Below the pieces are notes generated by a model. The model made no database searches. It saw only the letters and a list, made by a program, of their open reading frames with translations, and was not told the origin of the DNA. The position numbers were made by a program, and so were the translations under genes. Positions 16,404 to 23,301 of a stretch of 32,313 nt of DNA are shown one piece after another (the first letter of the stretch is position 1; each line of letters begins with the position of its first letter). The stretch covers positions 1 to 32,313 of the forward strand of contig WJIJ01000098.1 of assembly GCA_014730345.1 (NCBI GenBank), read 5' to 3'. This DNA is from Candidatus Zixiibacteriota bacterium (GTDB lineage Bacteria > Zixibacteria > MSB-5A5 > UM-FILTER-46-8).

Positions 16404-17306
16404 TTAGTTGAAAAAGCTGATAATGTATTTAATTGAGATAAATGTTACACTTATAGCCAGGATGGCTTTTATAAATTTTGCCGGGATGAATTTCTGCAGT
16501 CGTGTTCCCAAATAAATGCCTATAAAACCGCCAATTCCAAAAGACGCGCCCAGCAACCAGTCCGGTTGGGTGGCTACGCCGTCGGGCGCGAAATACGGAC
16601 CGAGAACCGTGTAAAAAATAACTCCGTTAACGGACGATATAAATGTATCCGCCAGTGTTACTCCCGCTATGGCGAATACAGGCAGGCCGAACTGGACGAT
16701 TAACACCGGGGCTATTATCGAACCGCCCCCGATGCCGTAGATTCCGCCGACTATACCCACGAAAAAACAGAAAATACTCAATGGCATTGTGGGAACCGAA
16801 TAATTCTGCCTGCCAAAGCTGAATGAAACGCGCCGCAACGAAAACCGGGCATTGCTAACCCGGAAATCGGCCGGCTTGTCGGCTGTTGGAATATTATTCG
16901 CTGGTTTCGAATTACCGAAAATATCTTTAAGCAAACGGTAGGCGATATATACCAGCACAATACCCGCGAAGAGTTTGAAATTTTTGGGATCGGGAAGATA
17001 CTTAGCCCTGATTATCACCCCGATTATAGTGCCGGGGAAGGTTCCCATGGTGATCGCGAATAATAACGGGAAAACGAAACGTTTCTCTTTGAGGTATCGG
17101 TAAACCCCGCTGGGGATGGCGGTGATATTGAAAATTAAGTTAGTGGGACTGACCGCGGGGGAGGTAAAACCGAGAACACTGACCTGGAAGGGGAGCAGGA
17201 TAAACGCGCCGGTTACTCCTCCCATTGAGGTAAAAGTCGAGATGATGAAGGCCACCAGAACCGGCAGCCATACCGGAGCTTCAACTCCGCTTACGGGGAA
17301 TAGCAT
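16404..17306 (-). CDS. TauE/SafE-family sulfite/organosulfonate exporter-like permease
   Basis: The 300-residue membrane protein has about eight hydrophobic segments and the two-repeat arrangement of PF01925 (TauE/SafE). The first half has F-T-S-M-G-G-V-T-G-A-F-I-L-L-P and the second G-G-I-Y-G-I-G-G-G-S-I-I-A-P-V-L, with S-P-T-N-L-I-F-N and G-x-x-x-G-x-x-L-G-x-R-L segments. Members export or import sulfite, sulfoacetate, sulfolactate or related anions. An ~40-residue cytoplasmic loop (around residues 130-165) joins the halves. The start ATG at 17306 has a poor ribosome-binding site. The neighbouring DsrE-like gene is translationally coupled, strengthening a sulfur-compound role. Exact substrate is unknown. 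Confidence 0.88.
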   Translation of the reverse strand: MLFPVSGVEAPVWLPVLVAFIISTFTSMGGVTGAFILLPFQVSVLGFTSPAVSPTNLIFNITAIPSGVYRYLKEKRFVFPLLFAITMGTFPGTIIGVIIRAKYLPDPKNFKLFAGIVLVYIAYRLLKDIFGNSKPANNIPTADKPADFRVSNARFSLRRVSFSFGRQNYSVPTMPLSIFCFFVGIVGGIYGIGGGSIIAPVLIVQFGLPVFAIAGVTLADTFISSVNGVIFYTVLGPYFAPDGVATQPDWLLGASFGIGGFIGIYLGTRLQKFIPAKFIKAILAISVTFISIKYIISFFN

Positions 17307-17445
17307 AACTTGTTGTGAACCAGTTTTTCATTTTAACTTCTTCAGGTCAATCCCGCTGGTATGGTTAAGCCGAAATGCAAGCCCCTCCAAGGGCGGGTAG
17401 ACATCGGCTACCAATCAGGGAAAATTTATTTAACATCTATAAATC

Positions 17446-18834
17446 CTATTTAAACCTCACATGTTCCTGCGAGAAATAGATATTTTGCTCCCTTTTTACT
17501 TTCCTGGTCAATGCCAGTATCGCTATCAAATTCGGGATAGTCATTATTCCAAGCGCCATATCGCCGAATCCCCATGCCGCTTCCAGCGCGACTAAAGCCG
17601 CCAGGAAATTTATAATGCAATATATTACCCGGTAGGGAAGCACCGCTTTGTTTCCCCAGAGGAATTGCACCGAACGGTCTCCGTAGTAGGACCAGCTTAT
17701 CATGGTTGAAATTGCAAAGAGGAATACCGCGACGGTAACAATGTGATTCCCATGATCACCGAGAATAGGTCTTAATCCTTCCTGGAACGCGTAAGAGGTC
17801 ATCGGCGAGCCGTTCAAAGGGGCTCCGTCTATAGTTACTGTCCATGCCCCGGTTACGATAATCGCCAATCCGGTGATTGTGCAAATTGTTATAGTATCGA
17901 TGTACGGACCAAGCATGGCTACCACCCCTTCACGAATCGGGTACTTGGTCTTGGCGGCGGCATGAGCTATTGGCGCCGAACCCTGACCGGCTTCGTTGGA
18001 GAAAAGCCCGCGCTTGACCCCCCATACGAGGGTCATCAAAAAGGTCGCCCCGGCAAAACCGCCTACCTGCGCCGTTGGATTGAACGCCCCCTCGAAAATC
18101 TCGGAAAATGCCCCCGGGATTTTATCATAATTAAACAATAAAATCAGTATCCCACCGGTAACGTAGATAGTGGCCATGGTAGGAGCGAGTTTCGATGCCA
18201 CTTGCCCGATACGTTTAATTCCGCCGATAATGACCGTAAATATAATCGATGATACTATCAAACCGGTAATCCAGTGAGGAATTCCCCACTCCGAATTAAA
18301 TTGGTCGGCCACGGTAAATGCCTGAACGGTATTGCCGGTGCCGAAGGAGCATATAACCGCGAAAAAGGCGAAAAGAACTGCCATAAATTTCCATTTACTG
18401 CCTAAACCTTTTACGATATAATACATGGGGCCGCCCGCGGCGGAACCGTCCGGATGAATATCCCGGTACATCATCGAAAGAGTACATTCCACGTATTTGA
18501 GGGATGTTCCGAAAATACCGGTTACCCACATCCAGAACAATGCCCCCGGACCTCCGTAGTGAATAGCTGTAGCTACTCCGGCTATGTTCCCTATTCCCAC
18601 CGTCGCCGACAGCGCGGCGGAAAGCGCCTGGAAATGGTTAATATCGCCTTCATCTTTGGGGTTGTCATAGATGCCCCTGATTACATTGATACCGTGTTTT
18701 ACTTTCCTCAGCTGAATGAACCCAACCCGAATACTGGTCAACAGGCCGGTTCCGACCAGGAGAACAACCAGCGCCGGTAATGCATCGGGCCAATTCCATA
18801 TATAACCGTTGATAGCATCTATGATTTCTTTCAT
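17446..18834 (-). CDS. Sodium:alanine/glycine symporter (AGCS family)
   Basis: This inner-membrane secondary transporter of 462 residues has about 11 transmembrane segments and imports small neutral amino acids with sodium. AGCS signatures are the N-terminal T-x-x-V-G-I-G-N-I-A-G-V-A-T-A-I region, G-G-P-G-A-L-F-W-M-W, F-G-T-S-L-K-Y-V-E-C-T-L, G-G-P-M-Y-Y-I, and the conserved L-F-S-N-E-A-G-Q-G-S-A-P-I-A-H-A-A-A block. Another conserved stretch is T-M-I-S-W-S-Y-Y-G-D-R. Length and motifs are complete. A good sigma70-type promoter lies ~60 bp upstream, so it is likely transcribed alone or with the downstream sulfur genes. Substrate (alanine versus glycine) cannot be read from sequence. Confidence 0.94.
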   Translation of the reverse strand: MKEIIDAINGYIWNWPDALPALVVLLVGTGLLTSIRVGFIQLRKVKHGINVIRGIYDNPKDEGDINHFQALSAALSATVGIGNIAGVATAIHYGGPGALFWMWVTGIFGTSLKYVECTLSMMYRDIHPDGSAAGGPMYYIVKGLGSKWKFMAVLFAFFAVICSFGTGNTVQAFTVADQFNSEWGIPHWITGLIVSSIIFTVIIGGIKRIGQVASKLAPTMATIYVTGGILILLFNYDKIPGAFSEIFEGAFNPTAQVGGFAGATFLMTLVWGVKRGLFSNEAGQGSAPIAHAAAKTKYPIREGVVAMLGPYIDTITICTITGLAIIVTGAWTVTIDGAPLNGSPMTSYAFQEGLRPILGDHGNHIVTVAVFLFAISTMISWSYYGDRSVQFLWGNKAVLPYRVIYCIINFLAALVALEAAWGFGDMALGIMTIPNLIAILALTRKVKREQNIYFSQEHVRFK

Positions 18835-18896
18835 GCTCCTACCGCCTTATATATTTTTTTATCGTTTTCGAAAGTTGGTCCACTACGCATGAATAG

Positions 18897-18926
18897 ATAT
18901 TATTAAAATAGATGTTTGATTGTCAA
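18897..18926 (-). promoter_or_regulatory. Sigma70-type promoter for the AGCS symporter gene
   Basis: On the - strand TTGACA (18926-18921) is followed after 18 bp by TAATAT (18902-18897). The -35 box is a perfect consensus and the -10 box is close. A start near 18890 would give a leader of ~55 bases before the ATG at 18834. Confidence 0.65.
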
Positions 18927-18958
18927 GATATTAAATAGCAATGAAGCGGACGCCCGGA

Positions 18959-20800
18959 CTATTTTAGTAAGAATAGTTTGCCATTGAACCGCGCCTGACC
19001 CGATTTAACCGAGTAGAAGTAGATACCGCTTGGTAAATCGCGTGGAGTCCATACAGCGGTATATATCTCATCAACGTAGCTTCCATCGACAATTCTTTCC
19101 ACAATTCTTCCGGCAAGGTCGTAAATATTGATGACTACCGGCTCATCGCCCCCAGCCGGGATCCGGAATACTGTGGAAGCATTGAAAGGATTCGGATACA
19201 CCCCAAATACGGATTGATTGGTTCTATAATCCTCCGGTAACTTACCGCCGCCGTGGTTTTCGGACAGGAGGTCGACTGGATCTTCATAGGGTTCATTTAT
19301 TATGATACTTAAAATACTCGAGCTGAAAAGGATATCATCGTTGTAAATGCCGCAATTCGCGTGATAACTGTATTGACCAAGAGGAATACCGGGATCGGCA
19401 AACTGGGTGATGGAAGGTATCATGAGCCGCTGATATGGCGAAAGTAATTGCTGGCCTATAGGGAAATAAGGCCCATATATCTCGCCGGCGTTGCTGTGAA
19501 AACCGGTCCAGACATCGACTTGCTGTACAATTGCCGTATTGTTAATTAGCTCCATGTCGTAGCCGAATGTCCCCCCGGGAGTGATAACTACAGGATCGTT
19601 CTCGGGCACGATATTGATCGTAACCGCCGGATTCGGTTGTTCGCCTTCGATTTTTATAACCCATATATCGGAGCGGACGCAATCAAATGAACTGGTTTGT
19701 CCTGCCAGGACATAGTTTCCATCAGAACTTCGCGTGATGAAGCATGCACGGTCCCAACCATCTCCTCCATAGGAACATCCCCAGAGGCTGTCTCCGGCGT
19801 TGTTGCAACAAATAACATTGAAATCTTTGTTAAAAAAACTGACATCACGGCTTCCGGCAATAATATAGCCGCCGGAGTAATTTCGGCATAACGACCAGCT
19901 ATATTCACCGAATATATCACCGTAGAGCGCTCTCCAGGAGATATTCCCTTCTGAGGTTAGCTTGATAAGGTAAGTATCCATCGAGAACATACTCGAATTG
20001 CCCAATCCACCGGTAAAAATGTAACCGCCATCGTCGGTTTGCTCTATGGCATAAGCCTCATCCCAGTACCTGGTTCCATATATCCAGTTCCATTCCAGGC
20101 CGCCCGTCGAATCAGTTTTTATAATATAAATATCTATATGGCGAAATGGTATTGACTTAGTAATACCGGCAATTATATAACCGCCGTCGGTAGTTTGCCG
20201 GACAGTATGCGCCTTGTCCCACCAGTTTGTGCCATAAGTCCTGCTCCATAGAGAATCCCCGGATGCGTCAGTTTTTATTAGATATACGTCACTGCTGTCC
20301 CCGTGCGAAAAAGAATCTGTCCATCCGGCGATTATATAACCTCCATCGCTGGTCTGCATAACATCGCGGCCGCCGTCATCGCGGTCTCCTCCGTAAGTTT
20401 TCAACCAGATAGTATTTCCGGACCGGTCCAATTTCAAAAGAAAAAGATCTTTTCCGCCCGCGCCGTAAGACTCGCTATAGCCGGTTAAAACATAACAGTT
20501 ATCATCACTGATAATTAACTTATAGGCCCTGTCATCTTCGTTTCCGCCCCACGACCGGAACCAACGGTAGTTGCCGTTGCTTCGCAGTTTAATCAGGAAA
20601 ACATCCTCGTCATCGTTACCCAGAGATGTTGTATATCCGGTGACAAGGTAATCCCCCTCCGGGGTTTCCTGGATACAGCGGGCATCTTCAATACCATGTC
20701 CGCCGTGCCTTTTTGCCCATATCATATCGCCCGGCGAGGCAACCGAATCAACGGCAATTCCCCAGCATAAAACGACAATTATAAGAATTATTCCGCGCAT
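18959..20800 (-). CDS. Secreted seven-repeat beta-propeller protein with C-terminal sorting domain
   Basis: The 613-residue exported protein has a signal peptide at residues 1-21. Residues ~25-385 contain seven repeats of ~50 residues with the consensus W-x-x-x-x-G-G-x-x-x-D-x-x-x-x-x-x-x-T-x-D-G-G-Y-I-I-A-G, then D-x-Y-L-I-K-x-x-x-x-G; a seven-bladed beta-propeller is the simplest reading. The M-I-W-A-K-R-H-G-G stretch at the start looks like the strand that closes the ring. Residues ~390-500 form an Ig-like linker. The last ~80 residues begin V-Y-P-N-P-F-N-A-S-T and contain I-N-I-Y-D-L-A-G-R and L-P-S-G-I-Y-F-Y, ending in L-F-L-L-K: a type A C-terminal sorting domain associated with type IX secretion. 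It resembles uncharacterised FCB-group surface proteins; no catalytic site is seen. Confidence 0.82.
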   Translation of the reverse strand: MRGIILIIVVLCWGIAVDSVASPGDMIWAKRHGGHGIEDARCIQETPEGDYLVTGYTTSLGNDDEDVFLIKLRSNGNYRWFRSWGGNEDDRAYKLIISDDNCYVLTGYSESYGAGGKDLFLLKLDRSGNTIWLKTYGGDRDDGGRDVMQTSDGGYIIAGWTDSFSHGDSSDVYLIKTDASGDSLWSRTYGTNWWDKAHTVRQTTDGGYIIAGITKSIPFRHIDIYIIKTDSTGGLEWNWIYGTRYWDEAYAIEQTDDGGYIFTGGLGNSSMFSMDTYLIKLTSEGNISWRALYGDIFGEYSWSLCRNYSGGYIIAGSRDVSFFNKDFNVICCNNAGDSLWGCSYGGDGWDRACFITRSSDGNYVLAGQTSSFDCVRSDIWVIKIEGEQPNPAVTINIVPENDPVVITPGGTFGYDMELINNTAIVQQVDVWTGFHSNAGEIYGPYFPIGQQLLSPYQRLMIPSITQFADPGIPLGQYSYHANCGIYNDDILFSSSILSIIINEPYEDPVDLLSENHGGGKLPEDYRTNQSVFGVYPNPFNASTVFRIPAGGDEPVVINIYDLAGRIVERIVDGSYVDEIYTAVWTPRDLPSGIYFYSVKSGQARFNGKLFLLK

Positions 20801-20870
20801 CTTTGAATTAACCAGCTCTAACTTCCAGCCCTTCAGGTTTAGCTGATTATCAGCATCCTCAAGCAGTTAT

Positions 20871-20890
20871 TTTTTTCACCTGTGAAAAAA
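20871..20890. repeat. Perfect palindrome over the -10 region (candidate operator or leader hairpin)
   Basis: TTTTTTCAC and GTGAAAAAA form a perfect 9-bp inverted repeat with a 2-bp centre (CT). It overlaps the -10 box at 20887-20892 and the expected transcription start of the propeller-protein gene. It could bind a dimeric regulator or fold at the extreme 5' end of the transcript. Confidence 0.6.
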
Positions 20891-20915
20891 TAGGATATAG
20901 CCGAAATTTTGTCAA
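20887..20915 (-). promoter_or_regulatory. Sigma70-type promoter for the propeller-protein gene
   Basis: On the - strand a perfect TTGACA (20915-20910) is followed after 17 bp by TATTTT (20892-20887). The start would be near 20880, giving a leader of ~80 bases before ATG 20800. The palindrome at 20871-20890 covers the downstream part. Confidence 0.65.
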
Positions 20916-20933
20916 GCACAAACATGCAATGCA

Positions 20934-20965
20934 AATTAAAAAGCCGCCCTTTTGGAGGGCGGCTT
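20934..20965 (-). terminator. Rho-independent terminator of the secreted protease gene
   Basis: On the - strand a perfect 10-bp stem, AAGCCGCCCT / AGGGCGGCTT (20965-20956 and 20950-20941) with a 5-base loop, is followed by TTTAATTT. It lies 20 bp after the stop codon of the minus-strand papain-like protease gene. Confidence 0.85.
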
Positions 20966-20984
20966 GAGTGGGAAACCGTTGAAT

Positions 20985-23027
20985 TTACTTTATTAAAGTC
21001 ATCCGTCGGGTGAACGATTTTTCTCCGGCCGATAACTTATAAAGGTAGATTCCGCTCGCGTATTTTGACCCATCCCAGCTGAGCACGTGTTCACCGGCAG
21101 ATTTTTCCCCTTTGTACAGGTTCTCGATATGTTGCCCCATAATATTATATATATCGAGACTTATCTCCGACTCACTCGCGAGGGTGAACGCTATCTCAGT
21201 GGAAGGATTAAACGGATTCGGGAAATTCTGCATAAGGGATGTTTTCAGCGGCAATTGCGGATCATCATCCACAGAGGTCATACCGATATTCATGGTAACC
21301 GGAATCTCGACATGCGGAATTTCCGGGTCGTTGCTGTCGAGCGACAGGTAACCGTAATACGTTCCTGCCTGATGGTCGCCCGCGTCGCAGGTAACTTCGA
21401 CATCAATGACATCGGCTGGATATATATATCCGTTGTCATCGTCCACGGACAGCCAGTCGAATTCTCCGGCCGGTTGACCAAGTTCGAAACGATAGGCCAT
21501 ACCTTCGCCGGAGAAGGTTTCATTGTAACATATCTGCAAGCCCACTGTACCCGCGGCATTCTCTATCCCCACAGATGCGCGGTCGATGGGGCCTTCCGGT
21601 CCCATATCGCCATACTGGAAGGTTACTGAATTGGGGGCTACAAGAACTGCCTGGAATGTAAACTCGCCTTCCTCGTGAGTGTCAGGTACATCGACCCACG
21701 ATATAACCGCGCTGTCTGTATTGTTGGTGTAGAAATAAACGTTCCCGCCCAGCCCCGGATTCAGGTTTTCCCAGAAGGGAGCTATCATGTTATTGGGGGC
21801 GGAAGAGTGGGGTATCCTGCGGTTGTAGTATGCGGTGGTCGTGCTGTCGGTGAAAGACATCCATCCATTGGAGCAGATATTGATACTTGAAAATGTGTTG
21901 CCATAAAACTCGAAATCGAAACCGAGGTCATAAGGTCCGGAATTACTTACATCCGGATTACCGGGGAATTCCACGATTTCGCCGTTGACGGTAATGTCGA
22001 CCCATCCGTATTCAGGACCCTGGGGGTTATCCGAATCGAACCAATAATACCCGAAGGAATCCTGGAACGCGGAGTTGAACATGCGTATCCGGTAATACAG
22101 GTCGCCTTCGCCGAGATTGCTCAACGACAAGGTCTCTGTCGTTGAACCGCCATAGGGAACGTAAATCTCAAACTCCTCGGGATTATAAGTTATCTCAGGA
22201 AGCCTGCTTATATAAATCGGCCTCTGGGTATAATGGCCGATACCACATGAGCCGTAAGGCATGTAGAAATAACCGCCATCGCCCCATGTATCCGCCCAGC
22301 TGTTTTTAACAATCCAGGCGCCGTCTTCGCAAAGGTTGTCATCCCAGCCCACAAAAACAACCGCGTGGTTGGGGCTGGTGTAAACATTTTCGTAGCAATC
22401 CCAGCTGAAGCCGTCATGCACCGTGAAAGTAGTGGAGAGCGGGCCATCCAGCAGGGCGTTTTTAATTGAGTTCACATTATTGGGAATGTTTTCCCAGCTT
22501 TCGAGAGTTACGATAACCACGCAGGTATCCTGCTCGCAGGGAAATCCATTTCGCGCACGATAAGGGTAACAATCTTCCTCGATTGCTCCGAAATCAGCAA
22601 AAACGGCGTAAGCGTCGCTCATCCATCCGCCGTTACAGCTTGAACCGCCCCAGTTGCAGTCGATTATCGCCTGCTCCGAGAAATCCCATTCCACTCCGTC
22701 CTCAATCAACACCGCCGATTCAAAAGCGCCGGTAGCCGCGAAATCCCAGCATGAGCCGCAACTTGCCTGGTTTTTGACCGGGGTAACGCCGCCCATCTGC
22801 CGCCAGTCGAATACATCCTGAGTATTCAAAAGCACAGGCGGAGGTTCCTTATCCAATTCTTCAAAAATGGCCTTGACGCTGTCCGGAATATCTAAGCCGA
22901 GGTATTCCATACGCTCTTCAAGCGTCATCTGGCTATTGTTTTCATTTTCGATTTCATCTGCGATGCCCGGGCCGTAGAAGGCCGAGACAAGCATGACCGC
23001 AAGCGTCAAAATCGCAATCTGTTTCAT
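20985..23027 (-). CDS. Secreted papain-family (C1A) cysteine protease with sorting domain
   Basis: The preproprotein is 680 residues when begun at ATG 23027, which has GAGGGA just upstream; an ATG at 23042 would add five residues before the signal peptide. The signal peptide is followed by a short propeptide (~25-70) and a C1A domain (~75-275). The oxyanion Gln and nucleophile are Q87 and C93 in Q-A-S-C-G-S-C-W. The histidine is H221 in P-N-H-A-V-V-F-V-G-W and the asparagine is N242 in K-N-S-W, so the triad is complete. Next come a beta-sandwich stalk, a D-L-G-F-D-F-E-F-Y-G region with I-C-S-N-G-W-M-S-F, a second Ig-like domain (~510-585), and a type A sorting domain starting F-P-N-P-F-N-P-S-T and ending R-R-M-T-L-I-K. 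It is closely paralogous to the protease at 25984-28023. It is probably secreted or surface-bound. Confidence 0.92.
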   Translation of the reverse strand: MKQIAILTLAVMLVSAFYGPGIADEIENENNSQMTLEERMEYLGLDIPDSVKAIFEELDKEPPPVLLNTQDVFDWRQMGGVTPVKNQASCGSCWDFAATGAFESAVLIEDGVEWDFSEQAIIDCNWGGSSCNGGWMSDAYAVFADFGAIEEDCYPYRARNGFPCEQDTCVVIVTLESWENIPNNVNSIKNALLDGPLSTTFTVHDGFSWDCYENVYTSPNHAVVFVGWDDNLCEDGAWIVKNSWADTWGDGGYFYMPYGSCGIGHYTQRPIYISRLPEITYNPEEFEIYVPYGGSTTETLSLSNLGEGDLYYRIRMFNSAFQDSFGYYWFDSDNPQGPEYGWVDITVNGEIVEFPGNPDVSNSGPYDLGFDFEFYGNTFSSINICSNGWMSFTDSTTTAYYNRRIPHSSAPNNMIAPFWENLNPGLGGNVYFYTNNTDSAVISWVDVPDTHEEGEFTFQAVLVAPNSVTFQYGDMGPEGPIDRASVGIENAAGTVGLQICYNETFSGEGMAYRFELGQPAGEFDWLSVDDDNGYIYPADVIDVEVTCDAGDHQAGTYYGYLSLDSNDPEIPHVEIPVTMNIGMTSVDDDPQLPLKTSLMQNFPNPFNPSTEIAFTLASESEISLDIYNIMGQHIENLYKGEKSAGEHVLSWDGSKYASGIYLYKLSAGEKSFTRRMTLIK

Positions 23028-23254
23028 AATTCCCTCTGTCATTCTATCCGTATGTCTTCAATGTTATTTCCGTACATGTTATATTATCTTCGAAAAATCT
23101 TTCTTAAATAATCAACCAAATAAATAATAACGACTTACACAATCCGCTACAATACACCGGATCATGGTCCGCTACAAAGTTCTAAACCGTTATTTTAAAG
23201 CGCAAGTTTTATACCAGAATTTGGGTGATTTATGATTAGAATTACCAAAACACC

Positions 23255-23283
23255 AATATAGTACTTTCGGGGATAAAATTCAA
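23255..23283 (-). promoter_or_regulatory. Candidate promoter for the minus-strand protease gene
   Basis: On the - strand TTGAAT (23283-23278) is followed after 17 bp by TATATT (23260-23255), immediately downstream of the patatin gene stop. A start near 23248 implies a leader of ~220 bases before ATG 23027. The rest of the 274-bp gap contains two direct copies of TCCGCTACAA (23143-23152 and 23168-23177) and no gene. Confidence 0.5.
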
Positions 23284-23301
23284 GTATAGAATAGGCTTAT
23301 T

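Noticed and set aside
21087-21629. 180-codon plus-strand open frame inside the minus-strand protease
   Set aside because: It is antisense to a well-supported secreted protease and its translation shows no family features.
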